A program made the position numbers and the translations under genes. Shown piece by piece: positions 29,276 to 38,187 of a DNA stretch of 64,000 nucleotides; the stretch's first letter is position 1, and each line of letters opens with the position of its first letter. Under the pieces are notes generated by a model. The model had not been told where the DNA came from, searched no databases, and worked only from the letters and a program-made list of their open reading frames with translations. The DNA comes from Gilvimarinus agarilyticus (GTDB lineage: Bacteria > Pseudomonadota > Gammaproteobacteria > Pseudomonadales > Cellvibrionaceae): the NCBI RefSeq assembly GCF_000832015.1, contig NZ_JXCJ01000001.1, positions 2,821,899-2,885,898 on the forward strand. Direction: 5' to 3'.

Positions 29276-29314
29276 ACGTCTCTGCCTAATCACTCGTTGG
29301 ATTAATAAGTAGCA

Positions 29315-29333
29315 CGACTCAATCGCTGAGTCG
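29315..29333 (-). promoter_or_regulatory. Inverted repeat in the nqrA leader
   Basis: CGACTCA (29315-29321) and TGAGTCG (29327-29333) form a perfect 7-bp inverted repeat with a five-base spacer, 40-58 bases upstream of the nqrA ATG. It has the size of a dimeric repressor site and could equally form an RNA hairpin just before the ribosome-binding region. Confidence 0.4.
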
Positions 29334-29457
29334 CAATGTCGCTGTGTTGACTGTGCGCCAACCACTTCTATTAGTTGAAGTTTATTGATTGTTTCAGTCC
29401 GATTTGACGCACCCGACCAGGCAGAAGCCAACGCCGGCGCCGCATTTGAGGCAATAT

Positions 29458-29503
29458 CGCCCAAATATGGCTTAAGCTTTAAAGCTGAAAGCGGATTTGG
29501 GCG
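29458..29503 (-). promoter_or_regulatory. Nested inverted repeats upstream of nqrA
   Basis: CGCCCAAAT (29458-29466) pairs with ATTTGGGCG (29495-29503). Inside lies the 12-bp palindrome AGCTTTAAAGCT (29475-29486). About 185-230 bases before nqrA and downstream of the candidate promoter, so it would be in the transcript. Confidence 0.42.
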
Positions 29504-29541
29504 CAAAATAACAAACCAGAACCTACTAAAAAATCGCGGCA

Positions 29542-29570
29542 ATTATAAAGATCAGGGCTGCCAATGACCA
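29542..29570 (-). promoter_or_regulatory. Candidate sigma-70 promoter of the nqr operon
   Basis: Minus strand: TGGTCA (29565-29570), 17 bp, then an exact TATAAT (29542-29547). Transcription from here would give a leader of about 260 bases containing both inverted repeats. Confidence 0.42.
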
Positions 29571-29741
29571 GTGTCGTGGCACAATTTTAGCGCATCTTTG
29601 CCTAAATCAACGGATTCTCGGCGCGCAGGCCGTGAGCGCCGCCTACAAGAGGGGTAAAAGCGGGTACAATGCCCGCCTTATATTTGCGGCCTGCACGGAG
29701 CAACCGCACCCCGACAACACTAATACGCACTATCGACTGCT

Positions 29742-32700
29742 ATGACCTTATTTGACCCTCGCCACCCCGAAGTGACCGACCGCCCGGGCGAACGCCGCCA
29801 CTGGGGGCAACTCTACGGCTCGGCGCAGGCGTTAGCGCTGGCCAGTGCTGCCAACCGCCACTCGGGGCTAACGCTCGCCATCACCAGCGATACCGCTAGC
29901 GCTCAAAGGCTGGAAGTGGAGCTGCGTTTTTTTGCCGGCGAGAAGCTCAATATTTTACATTTGGCCGACTGGGAAACACTCCCCTACGATAGCATCTCGC
30001 CCCACCAGGATATTATCTCGGAGCGGCTGCGCACCCTTTACCACCTGCCAAACACCCACCACGGCATACTGGTAGTTCCGGTCACAAGCCTCTTGCAGCG
30101 CCTGATGCCAAAAGATTACCTGGTGCAAAACAGCCTGCTATTAAAGATAGGCGAGACTCTGGATCTTGCCACCCTGCGTGACAATCTGGTTCAGGCCGGA
30201 TACCGGGTGGTAGACACCGTTTACGAGCACGGCGAATTTGCCGTGCGCGGCGCACTGATCGACATCTTCCCCATGGGCAGCGACCGCCCACTGCGGATCG
30301 ATTTATTTGATGACGAAATCGACACGCTCCGCACGTTTGACCCGGATACTCAGCTCACCCTAGACAAAATCGACAAATTAGAACTGCTGCCGGCGCGCGA
30401 ATACCCCCTGGACAAAAGCGGTATCAGCCATTTTAAAAACCAGTGGCACCAGCGCTTTGATGTAGACCCGAGCGCTTGCTCCATATACCGCGATGTCAGC
30501 GACGGCATTGCCCCGCCGGGCATTGAATACTACTTACCGTTGTTTTTTAGCCACAGCAGTACGCTATTCGACTTTTTACCAGGCAACACCATTGCCTACA
30601 CTCTGGGCGATATACAAGGCGCTGCCAGCCACTTTTTACAAGAGCTGTGGGCCCGCTACGAATCCCGAGGTGTCGACCCAACCCGGCCACTGCTGGCACC
30701 ACCGGAAATCTACCTGCGCGAGGAAGAGCTGTTTGCCGGCCTCAAAGGTATGAGTCGCACCCAAATTAGCGCCGAACAACTTGAAAACAAAGCCGGCCAG
30801 CTTAACTTTAACACCCGTACACCGCCGTCGCTGCCTATCCACGCCCACGCCGAAAACCCGCTCACGAGCATCGAAGCATTTTTGCTAGAGTTTAACGGCC
30901 GGGTGCTGTTTTGCGCCGAGTCCGCTGGGCGCCGGGAGACCTTACTTGAGCTGCTCGGGCGGATTCGGGTAAAGCCGGCCACGGTCGACAGCTGGCAGAC
31001 ATTTGCCGACTCTGACGAACGAATCGGCATTACCGTGGGCGGAATTGATCAGGGGCTGGTTATCGCCGATGGTGCCCTCGCCCTGATTGCCGAGTCACAG
31101 CTCTTTGGCGAACGCATTCAGCAAACCCGTCGACGACGCCAGGGGCAAGATAACGCCGAAAATGTCGTTAAGAACCTGACCGAACTTAAAATCGGGGCGC
31201 CAGTTGTGCATATCGATCACGGCGTCGGGCGCTACCGAGGGCTAGAAACCATCAGCATTGAGGGTGACACCAGCGAATTTTTAATGCTGGAATACGCCGA
31301 AGAGGCCAAGCTGTACGTACCGGTTACCAGCTTGCACCTGATTAGCCGCTACAGTGGCGCCGATGAAGAGATGGCACCACTACACCGGCTGGGCTCTGAG
31401 GCCTGGCAAAAAGCCAAACGCAAAGCCGCTGAACAAGTACGCGACACCGCCGCCGAACTGCTCGACATCTACGCCCGGCGCGCCGCGCGTAAGGGCTTGG
31501 CGTTTGCTGACCCCAAAGCCGACTATCTCTCGTTTGCGGCCGGCTTCCCCTTTGAAGAAACCCCCGACCAGCAGCTGGCCATCGAAGCGGTCGTCAAAGA
31601 CATGCTGTCGCCCCAGCCCATGGATCGCCTGGTGTGCGGCGACGTTGGCTTTGGCAAAACCGAGGTGGCCATGCGCGCAGCGTTTGTCGCCGCCCACGCT
31701 GGCAAGCAAGTGGCCATATTGGCCCCCACCACCCTGCTCGCCCAACAGCACTATGAGTCACTCAAAGACCGCTTTGCCAGCTGGCCGTTTGTTATTGAAG
31801 TGATGAGCCGGTTTCGCACTAACAAAGAGGTCGAGAGCGTAAAAGAACGCCTCGCCGAGGGTAAAGTCGACATCGTTGTGGGCACCCACAAATTAATTCA
31901 GCCCGACATTAAATACAAAGATATCGGGCTGTTGATCATCGACGAAGAACACCGCTTTGGTGTGCGCCAAAAAGAGCAACTGAAAAAGCTCCGCGCTGAA
32001 ATTGACATCCTGACCCTAACCGCCACTCCGATACCGCGCACCTTAAATATGTCCATGGCCGGCATTCGCGATTTATCGATTATCGCCACACCACCCGCCC
32101 GGCGCTTATCGGTGAAAACGTTTGTTCGGCAGCACGACAATGCCACTATCAAAGAAGCTGTATTGCGCGAGATTTTGCGCGGTGGCCAGGTCTATTACCT
32201 GCACAATGAAGTAAAAAGCATCGAGCGCACCGCTCGCGCCCTGCAAGAGCTAGTCCCCGAGGCGCGCATAGGCATTGGTCACGGGCAGATGCGGGAGCGG
32301 GAGCTGGAAAAAGTCATGTCCGACTTTTACCACAAGCGCTTTAACGTCATGGTGTGTTCAACCATTATCGAAACCGGTATCGACATCCCCAGCGCAAACA
32401 CCATTATTATTCATCGGGCCGACAAATTTGGCCTGGCGCAACTGCACCAGTTGCGCGGCCGTGTAGGTCGCTCGCACCATCAGGCGTACGCCTATTTGCT
32501 GACTCCCGAGCGACGCGCCATGACGGCCGATTCGATCAAGCGTCTGGAGGCAATCTCGGCGGCGGAAGACCTGGGGGCCGGCTTTACACTGGCCACCCAT
32601 GACATGGAAATTCGCGGTGCAGGTGAACTATTGGGCGATGAGCAAAGCGGTCAGATCCACACGGTTGGCTTCTCGCTTTACATGGACATGCTTGATCGCG

Positions 32701-33206
32701 CGGTAAAAGCCATGCGTGCCGGCAAAGAGCCCAACATCAATCAGCCGCTAGAAGACAACACCGATGTCAACCTGCGTATCCCGGCGCTGATTCCCGACGA
32801 TTACTTACCCGACGTGCACTCGCGGCTGGTAATGTATAAACGCCTCGCCGGAGCCACCAGTACCGAGTCCCTGCGTGAGCTACAAGTGGAAATGATTGAC
32901 CGCTTTGGCTTGCTGCCAGAGCCCGTTAAGAATTTAGTGCAAGTAACACAGATCAAACTGACAGCCGCTGAGCTTGGCATTAAAAAACTCGAGGCGTCGG
33001 CCACCGGGGGCAAACTCGAGTTTAGCGCCGAAACCACCGTTGACCCCTACAACATTGTGCAGCTGGTACAGACACAGCCACACGTATTTCGCTTAGAGGG
33101 CGCCAACCTCATCAAGTTTACGCTACCCATGCCCGATGCCGAGTCGCGCCTGGAGCATGTCAACGATTTATTGAGATTGTTAAAGCCGGCTAACACCGAA
33201 GCGTAA
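29742..33206 (+). CDS. mfd: Transcription-repair coupling factor
   Basis: DNA translocase that removes RNA polymerase stalled at lesions and recruits UvrA. 1154 residues in full family order: UvrB-homology module, RNA polymerase interaction domain (about 480-560, VHIDHGVGRYRG), RecG-like helicase domains with Walker A GDVGFGKTE (about 633) and DEEHRFG (about 733), a TRG motif region, and the C-terminal autoinhibitory domain. With uvrC it gives two excision repair genes in the window, far apart and separately controlled. Confidence 0.98.
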   Translation: MTLFDPRHPEVTDRPGERRHWGQLYGSAQALALASAANRHSGLTLAITSDTASAQRLEVELRFFAGEKLNILHLADWETLPYDSISPHQDIISERLRTLYHLPNTHHGILVVPVTSLLQRLMPKDYLVQNSLLLKIGETLDLATLRDNLVQAGYRVVDTVYEHGEFAVRGALIDIFPMGSDRPLRIDLFDDEIDTLRTFDPDTQLTLDKIDKLELLPAREYPLDKSGISHFKNQWHQRFDVDPSACSIYRDVSDGIAPPGIEYYLPLFFSHSSTLFDFLPGNTIAYTLGDIQGAASHFLQELWARYESRGVDPTRPLLAPPEIYLREEELFAGLKGMSRTQISAEQLENKAGQLNFNTRTPPSLPIHAHAENPLTSIEAFLLEFNGRVLFCAESAGRRETLLELLGRIRVKPATVDSWQTFADSDERIGITVGGIDQGLVIADGALALIAESQLFGERIQQTRRRRQGQDNAENVVKNLTELKIGAPVVHIDHGVGRYRGLETISIEGDTSEFLMLEYAEEAKLYVPVTSLHLISRYSGADEEMAPLHRLGSEAWQKAKRKAAEQVRDTAAELLDIYARRAARKGLAFADPKADYLSFAAGFPFEETPDQQLAIEAVVKDMLSPQPMDRLVCGDVGFGKTEVAMRAAFVAAHAGKQVAILAPTTLLAQQHYESLKDRFASWPFVIEVMSRFRTNKEVESVKERLAEGKVDIVVGTHKLIQPDIKYKDIGLLIIDEEHRFGVRQKEQLKKLRAEIDILTLTATPIPRTLNMSMAGIRDLSIIATPPARRLSVKTFVRQHDNATIKEAVLREILRGGQVYYLHNEVKSIERTARALQELVPEARIGIGHGQMRERELEKVMSDFYHKRFNVMVCSTIIETGIDIPSANTIIIHRADKFGLAQLHQLRGRVGRSHHQAYAYLLTPERRAMTADSIKRLEAISAAEDLGAGFTLATHDMEIRGAGELLGDEQSGQIHTVGFSLYMDMLDRAVKAMRAGKEPNINQPLEDNTDVNLRIPALIPDDYLPDVHSRLVMYKRLAGATSTESLRELQVEMIDRFGLLPEPVKNLVQVTQIKLTAAELGIKKLEASATGGKLEFSAETTVDPYNIVQLVQTQPHVFRLEGANLIKFTLPMPDAESRLEHVNDLLRLLKPANTEA

Positions 33207-33236
33207 AAAACGCTAGACTCAGGCCAGAAATCCCCA

Positions 33237-33259
33237 AGGCTGCCACCAACAGGCAGCCT
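33237..33259 (+). other. Hairpin between mfd and csiV
   Basis: AGGCTGCC and GGCAGCCT form a perfect 8-bp stem with a seven-base loop. No T-run follows, so it is not a clear intrinsic terminator; csiV starts 24 bp later and may depend on readthrough from mfd. Confidence 0.5.
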
Positions 33260-33283
33260 GACCAACCGGAACCCTAAAACGTT

Positions 33284-34135
33284 ATGAAAGTACGCGCCGC
33301 TCTTTTTATCGCCCTGCTGCTATCTGGCAACCTCTGCGTGGCCCAAGGGACCTTTGAGGGCTGGTACCAAATAGAGATGATTGTTTACAGTCGCCCGCCG
33401 CAAAACAGCGTCGAGCAATGGCCTAAAAACATCGAGCTTAACTATCCGCTTAACTGGCAGCAGCTTTACGACCCAGATGCACCGGCCACACAGATCGGCA
33501 ACGCAGCCGCGCCCGAAGACGCGGCCGTAGACTTAGATCGTACGCCATTCTATAAACTCCCAAGAGACGCCCGCAATTTAAATTCTGTGAGCGATCGCCT
33601 GAATGCGCAACCAGGGTTTAACGTGCTGTTTCACGAGGCGTGGCGGCAAATCGTGGTGGGCGAAGATCGCGCGCCCTCCGTTTTAGTTTACGGGGGCGAG
33701 AGCTATGGGGAGCATAACGAGCTAGAGGGCAGCGTTAATATCAATGTTTCTCGCTACCTGCACATCAAAACCAACTTGTGGGTAAGCCAATTCCAAACTA
33801 ACGCTGGGCAGAGCCGCAACCAGTGGCCACTATTGCCGCAACAACCGCAAAAACGCATCGCACAACAGGCCCAATCAGAGCAAGACGATAATTTCTTTGG
33901 CAGAAGTAGTGGATCATTCTCGGAGTCGGGCACAGGGACAAACTCACTGGTATTTAATGACACAAACTTAAATAGCGCTCTCGGCGACTTTTTTGCCGCA
34001 CCTTATGTGACCCGTGAGATTATTACGATGGCGCAAACGCGGCGAATGCGCAGTGACGAGCTGCACTTTTTAGATCACCCAAGAATGGGAGTACTGATTA
34101 AAGTGCTGCCCTATACGCCGCCCCAAGCACTGTGA
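33284..34135 (+). CDS. csiV: CsiV-family periplasmic protein
   Basis: 283-residue exported protein with a signal peptide (about 1-21) and the conserved opening GWYQIEMIVYSRPP. CsiV was described in Vibrio as a peptidoglycan-binding protein required for proliferation in response to D-amino acids through activation of LpoA-type factors. The C-terminal part has the MRSDELHFLDHPRMGVL segment typical of the family; a low-complexity Gln/Ser-rich linker lies at about 175-220. Position directly after mfd is conserved in Pseudomonas. Confidence 0.85.
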   Translation: MKVRAALFIALLLSGNLCVAQGTFEGWYQIEMIVYSRPPQNSVEQWPKNIELNYPLNWQQLYDPDAPATQIGNAAAPEDAAVDLDRTPFYKLPRDARNLNSVSDRLNAQPGFNVLFHEAWRQIVVGEDRAPSVLVYGGESYGEHNELEGSVNINVSRYLHIKTNLWVSQFQTNAGQSRNQWPLLPQQPQKRIAQQAQSEQDDNFFGRSSGSFSESGTGTNSLVFNDTNLNSALGDFFAAPYVTREIITMAQTRRMRSDELHFLDHPRMGVLIKVLPYTPPQAL

Positions 34136-34172
34136 GCGGGTCAGGTAGTTAAGCTGCCAAAATGCGCAGATA

Positions 34173-34199
34173 TGCGGTATCTGCCTGTCAGATACCGCA
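34173..34199 (-). other. 11-bp hairpin after the cold-shock gene
   Basis: TGCGGTATCTG (34173-34183) and CAGATACCGCA (34189-34199) form a perfect stem with a five-base loop, seven bases beyond the cold-shock stop codon. On the minus strand no U-tract follows. Probable 3' end structure or stabiliser of the cold-shock mRNA; it also faces the end of csiV. Confidence 0.6.
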
Positions 34200-34206
34200 C
34201 CCGGTA

Positions 34207-34419
34207 TTAACACACTTCGACGTCGTCAGCCTGCAAGCCTTTTTCGCCTTGCTGTACTGCAAATAACACGCTCTGTCCCTCAGCCAGTGAGCGGTAACCC
34301 TCACCCCGAATGCTACGATAGTGAACAAACACATCCTCACTACCCTCACCCCGAGTGATAAAGCCATAACCACGAGCATTGTTAAACCACTTGACCGTTC
34401 CTGACAATCGTTCTGACAT
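34207..34419 (-). CDS. Cold-shock domain protein
   Basis: 70-residue single cold-shock domain, an RNA/ssDNA-binding beta-barrel. RNP1 is GYGFIT (about 18-23) and RNP2 is VFVHY (about 30-34); it begins with [13 protein letters not shown]. Which Csp paralogue it is cannot be told. A good ribosome-binding site (AGAGGT) precedes the ATG. Its long upstream gap (34420-34606) would allow a structured leader as in other csp genes. Confidence 0.95.
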   Translation of the reverse strand: MSERLSGTVKWFNNARGYGFITRGEGSEDVFVHYRSIRGEGYRSLAEGQSVLFAVQQGEKGLQADDVEVC

Positions 34420-34606
34420 ACCTAACCTCTTTTATTTTTATGTACTTGTTCCAATACAAATGGGCCATTAGCACGATCACACCGGCAACCCCCAACAGCT
34501 GCCACAGGCAATAAAACGTAGCTAAAAGCCCAAACCTTTTTTACGCGATTGAGTGGTTTTTGTCCACACGCAGTCCTAAATGTTGTGAATCAGAACATCG
34601 CCGTCC

Positions 34607-35161
34607 TTACGGCAGCGCAAATACCCCGGGGGCGTTACGCAACCGCCCGCGATAATCCATACCCCAGCCATAAACGTATCGATCATTAATATCAAAGGCC
34701 ACATAGTCGGCGGCAATCACCGCTGGCGCAGCGGTGTGTTTGTGCAATAACACCGCCGAGCGAACCCCTGCCGCCCCCAAAGCAAGGCAGCGCTCAGTAA
34801 CAGCGGCAAGCGTGGCGCCGGCGTCTAAGATATCATCCACCAACAGCACCTCCCGGCCACGCAACCACTCTGGCGGGTGGCGCTGCCACACGAGCCCGTC
34901 AGTTGCCTGATCATCGCGGTAACGGCTGGCATGGACATAATCCAACTCCACATCAATCGCCAGCGCCGGCAGCAAATCACCGCCAAACACTACCGCACCA
35001 TTCATAATCAGCAGTACCACCAACGGCTGCGACAAACCGCTGTAATCGGCACTGATTCGGGCACCGAGCTCGGCCGTCGCGGCGCGTATCGTACGGGCGT
35101 CTAGTAGGCACTCAGCACCATCAACCTGCCAGCGCTGAGCGTCTGTGCCTAACGGGCTCAC
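34607..35161 (-). CDS. hpt: Hypoxanthine-guanine phosphoribosyltransferase-like
   Basis: 184-residue type I phosphoribosyltransferase of purine salvage, making IMP/GMP from bases and PRPP. The PRPP loop LLVDDILDAGATL and the MNGAVVFGGDLL and GWGMDYRGRLRN segments match bacterial hypoxanthine-guanine enzymes of about 185 residues. I chose GTG 35161, which overlaps the mscS stop as GTGA and has GGGGGAGGAG before it; the frame extends further but into mscS. Translationally coupled to mscS. Confidence 0.88.
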   Translation of the reverse strand: MSPLGTDAQRWQVDGAECLLDARTIRAATAELGARISADYSGLSQPLVVLLIMNGAVVFGGDLLPALAIDVELDYVHASRYRDDQATDGLVWQRHPPEWLRGREVLLVDDILDAGATLAAVTERCLALGAAGVRSAVLLHKHTAAPAVIAADYVAFDINDRYVYGWGMDYRGRLRNAPGVFALP

Positions 35162-36288
35162 CGCTCCTCCCCCGCGGCTGGCGAGACTTCTGCAGCAGCC
35201 TCGGCAGATACCATTTGCAGTTGATCGGGGATATGCAACGTACGTGTCGGAAAGGCACATTCCGCACCGTGCTGCTCGACGATCGCCATTATTTTAAGCA
35301 AGACATCTTGCTTAACTGAGTGAAAATGCACCCAGTTAACCGTCTTGGTGAAGGTGTAAACAAAGAAGTTAAGTGATGAATTGGCAAACTCGTTAAAATT
35401 CACAATCAGGGTTTGACTGGCGTCTATCTCGTCATGAGACTCCAGCATCGCCTTCACATCGGCAACAATCGCTGCCACCTTGTCGCCGTCTTCATATCGC
35501 ACACCAATTGTTTCGTAGATCCGGCGGTTAAACATGCGCGAGGGGTTTTCCACCGAGATTTGCGTAAATGTTTGATTGGGCACATAAAGTGGGCGCTTAT
35601 CGAAAGTGCGAATGCGAGTTAAGCGCAGGCCGATCTCCTCAACCGTGCCTTCGATGTTTTGATCGGGTGAGCGTACCCAGTCGCCCACCTTAAAGGGCCG
35701 GTCCATGTAGATCATCAGCCCGCCAAAAAAGTTAGCCAACAAATCTTTTGCCGCAAAACCGACCGCTATACCGCCGATACCACCGAACGCCAATACACCT
35801 GAAATGCTGTAACCCAATGACTGCAACAGCACTAACGCCGAAGTAATAACAATCGCAATCCGCATAAGCTTGCCCACCGCCATTACGGTGGTTGGGTCGG
35901 CCGGCTTACCATCGGGCGGCTCGAGAAAGTTGCGCTCTCCGTATTTCACCAGGCGCACCAGAAACCAGGTTAACAACACCACCACCCCCACCTGCAGCAC
36001 GGTATCGGCAAAATCCAGGACCGACTCCTGGGTAGCGCTTTGCGCCATTTGCGCAGCCAGACACAAACCCACCAACCAAATTAAACAGCGCAACGGCGGG
36101 ATTCCGGCCTCCACTAAGGTATCGTCCCAGCGATTACGGGTTTTATGAGCGTGACGCATCAGATAATTTAAAATAACCCGCGCTAACGATGCCAAAATTA
36201 ACGTCACCAATACGACGACAAAGACCTCAAGCACCCACAGACGCTCGTGATCTACCAACTCGTTGTACCACCCTTGCAATTGCTCCAT
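35158..36288 (-). CDS. MscS-family small-conductance mechanosensitive channel
   Basis: 376 residues from ATG 36288 with AGGAG eight bases upstream. Four to five membrane helices, then the pore-lining helix with GGIGGIAVGFAAKDLLANFFGG (cut here for length: GGIGG at about 170), and a cytoplasmic beta-rich vestibule with DRPFKVGDWV. It is longer at the N-terminus than E. coli MscS (286). Opens under membrane tension to release solutes after osmotic downshift. Confidence 0.93.
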   Translation of the reverse strand: MEQLQGWYNELVDHERLWVLEVFVVVLVTLILASLARVILNYLMRHAHKTRNRWDDTLVEAGIPPLRCLIWLVGLCLAAQMAQSATQESVLDFADTVLQVGVVVLLTWFLVRLVKYGERNFLEPPDGKPADPTTVMAVGKLMRIAIVITSALVLLQSLGYSISGVLAFGGIGGIAVGFAAKDLLANFFGGLMIYMDRPFKVGDWVRSPDQNIEGTVEEIGLRLTRIRTFDKRPLYVPNQTFTQISVENPSRMFNRRIYETIGVRYEDGDKVAAIVADVKAMLESHDEIDASQTLIVNFNEFANSSLNFFVYTFTKTVNWVHFHSVKQDVLLKIMAIVEQHGAECAFPTRTLHIPDQLQMVSAEAAAEVSPAAGEER

Positions 36289-36385
36289 CCAAAACACTCC
36301 TGATTACACCTGCGCTGTAAGACTATTACTGGCCCGCAAGTATAACCAACCGATGAAATAAATGTTATTGCCAACAACTGGATGC

Positions 36386-36413
36386 TTGCACAGTAATTAT
36401 AACTGTATATAAT
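36386..36413 (+). promoter_or_regulatory. lexA promoter
   Basis: TTGCAC (36386-36391), 16-bp spacer, exact TATAAT (36408-36413). The -10 lies inside the first LexA box, the usual geometry for autorepression. Transcript start is expected near 36420, giving a leader of about 110 bases. Confidence 0.65.
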
Positions 36414-36418
36414 CACAG
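36403..36418 (+). promoter_or_regulatory. LexA box 1 (SOS operator)
   Basis: CTGTATATAATCACAG matches the gammaproteobacterial LexA consensus CTG-N10-CAG with an AT-rich core and overlaps the -10 of the lexA promoter. Confidence 0.85.
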
Positions 36419-36421
36419 ATA

Positions 36422-36437
36422 CTGTACAGCCAAACAG
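36422..36437 (+). promoter_or_regulatory. LexA box 2 (SOS operator)
   Basis: CTGTACAGCCAAACAG, again CTG-N10-CAG, starts 19 bp after box 1. It covers the expected transcription start. Two tandem boxes upstream of lexA are also found in Escherichia coli. Confidence 0.75.
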
Positions 36438-36529
36438 TGCATGAGACGATAGAACTCATTCGCGATGGTCACGGCTATAAATGATGACGGCTTTAGCGTA
36501 CACAGCCATCCAACACAAAGGTAAGGGAC

Positions 36530-37132
36530 ATGCAAAACCTAACGGCACGCCAGCAGCAGGTTCTTGAGCTTATAAAAAGCTACTCCGATGAAACCGGGTA
36601 TCCTCCCACCCGCGCCGAAATTGCGCGCATGCTCGGCTACAAGTCGGCTAATGCAGCAGAAGAGCACATTAAAGCACTGGCACGCAAAGGCGCTATCGAG
36701 CTTATCCCCGGTGCCTCGCGCGGCATTAAGCTTCCCGAAGGACAAGAGGGCCTTCCCATTGTCGGCCGCGTAGCGGCGGGTAGCCCGATATTGGCGCAGG
36801 AGCACATCGAGAACTACTGCGATATCCCCCCCAGCTTTTTTAGTCCTCAAGCCCACTATTTACTGAGCGTACAGGGTATGAGCATGAAAGACGCCGGCAT
36901 CCTTGACGGCGACCTGCTGGCGGTCCACCGCACAGATCAAGTGCACAACGGCCAGATTGTCGTGGCTCGTATCGAGGATGAAGTCACCGTTAAGCGCTTT
37001 AAGCGCGAAGGTAACCGGGCTCAGGTAGAGCTCTGGCCAGAAAACCCCGACTTTGACGTTATCCACGTCGATCTGCGGGACCAAAGCTTTAGCATCGAAG
37101 GTTTAAGTGTAGGAGTCATACGCCGTGAATAA
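36530..37132 (+). CDS. lexA: SOS transcriptional repressor LexA
   Basis: 200-residue LexA. Winged helix-turn-helix at the N-terminus (about 1-65), self-cleavage site Ala83-Gly84 in GRVAAGSP, and the catalytic dyad Ser118 (VQGMSMKD) and Lys155 (VTVKRFK). All residues needed for RecA-stimulated autoproteolysis are present. It is preceded by two LexA boxes and overlaps sulA by eight bases, forming a compact SOS operon. Confidence 0.98.
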   Translation: MQNLTARQQQVLELIKSYSDETGYPPTRAEIARMLGYKSANAAEEHIKALARKGAIELIPGASRGIKLPEGQEGLPIVGRVAAGSPILAQEHIENYCDIPPSFFSPQAHYLLSVQGMSMKDAGILDGDLLAVHRTDQVHNGQIVVARIEDEVTVKRFKREGNRAQVELWPENPDFDVIHVDLRDQSFSIEGLSVGVIRRE

Positions 37133-37535
37133 TTTTCAGAGTTTGCCCCACGTACACAACACCCCAGCAAACAATAGCAATGTTGGCCTAACCGAGCTGG
37201 TACTGGCGCAGGGAGCCTCCAGCAGCTGGAGTATGATACTGCCTATGGTGGCGCACCTATGCCGGCAAGACAGCCAGCGGTGGCTTACCTGGATTACCTC
37301 CGAGCCGCTCCCGGCGCCCCTGCTGATAAGCTTTGGTATCGACCCACTCCGACTGCGTCAGATCCATTGCCGCGATGCAGACCAACAACTGTGGGTGACC
37401 TGGGACGCCCTGGAGATGGGTAACAGCCACACCGTGATTGCAAGCCCTGGCCTGCTAAGTCAAGGCCAGGAGCGCTACCTAGAGCAAGCCGCTTACGCCG
37501 GAAACTGCCAAGCCTTAATTTTGCGCTATCGATAA
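37125..37535 (+). CDS. sulA: SulA-like cell division inhibitor
   Basis: 136 residues. The middle segment [24 protein letters not shown] and the later WITSEPLP region (quoted in parts: LTELVLAQ at about 22) match SulA, which binds FtsZ and blocks division during SOS. GTG start with AGGAG nine bases upstream, overlapping the end of lexA, so it shares the LexA-controlled promoter. Shorter and divergent compared with E. coli SulA (169), as in Pseudomonas. Confidence 0.88.
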   Translation: MNNFQSLPHVHNTPANNSNVGLTELVLAQGASSSWSMILPMVAHLCRQDSQRWLTWITSEPLPAPLLISFGIDPLRLRQIHCRDADQQLWVTWDALEMGNSHTVIASPGLLSQGQERYLEQAAYAGNCQALILRYR

Positions 37536-37725
37536 ACGACACACATTTACTGGCAACGCCAAGCGTAAATTCATGAGCAGCAAGCTAATGGCCAGAAAGA
37601 CCGTAACTGATTGAGTTAACGAGCAAAGTGAAAGGTATCGTACCTGAGGCGGATACAGGCATAAGGTCTGATCAAACTGAGTCAGGCGGCACCCAGGAGT
37701 ATGGTGTTAATTAGCAGCGGCTGGG

Positions 37726-37986
37726 CTAGTGCAAGGTAGGCTTATCGTAAAGCTCTGAATCGCTCTCTTCAGACCAGTCTTCCGGGGGCATGTCGGCGAG
37801 GTCTCCGGCTACTTCCATACCCGCTTCAATCATCGCTTTGGCGACGTCAAATTTACCGTCGCGCATAAATGACAAAGACTCTGCAGAGAACCGAATACTA
37901 ACCAGAGGCTCACCGTTCTCATCGGCGCGCTGCAGTACAACATCGCCATTGGATAGCTCGACAATTTCATACAAAGAGGCTGACAT
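37726..37986 (-). CDS. Conserved small acidic protein of unknown function
   Basis: 86 residues, highly acidic, opening SASLYEIVELSNGDVVLQR; a small beta-sheet with a helix (SLSFMRDGKFDVAKAMIEAG) and a disordered acidic tail. Recognisable as a conserved neighbour of sulA and topA in Pseudomonas-like genomes, but I know of no function. It stands on the strand opposite to lexA-sulA with about 190 bp of apparently empty DNA between the stops and about 200 bp before the next gene. Confidence 0.75.
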   Translation of the reverse strand: MSASLYEIVELSNGDVVLQRADENGEPLVSIRFSAESLSFMRDGKFDVAKAMIEAGMEVAGDLADMPPEDWSEESDSELYDKPTLH

Positions 37987-38187
37987 GGAGTCTCCACCTG
38001 AGCGACAGCGCAGGTACTTAATTGATCAAAATAGACATCTAAACCCGGTAACAAGCCACTATATTACCACTTTTAGCCTGAGCATTAAATGCGCAAGCGG
38101 GCATTGGCCAGGTAAGGGCACGTTAATGGGCGCCGTTTAGTCGCGCCAAACCACGGCTCAAGGGGCTTTAGGGTAAGGTTAGAAGGA

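Larger units (their letters stand above)
29276..29741. other. Divergent nqrA/mfd regulatory region
   Basis: 466 bp without a convincing gene, although an open frame continues upstream from nqrA for about 270 bases. It holds a candidate nqr promoter, two inverted repeats in what would be the nqr leader, and a TGGCAC-containing 15-mer shared with the exbB upstream region. Near mfd a TACAAT (29665-29670) could be a -10, without a good -35. Confidence 0.6.

Noticed and set aside
29276..29542. N-terminal extension of nqrA by 89 codons
   Set aside because: The family opening [12 protein letters not shown] is at 29275 and the extension does not resemble NqrA or a targeting signal.
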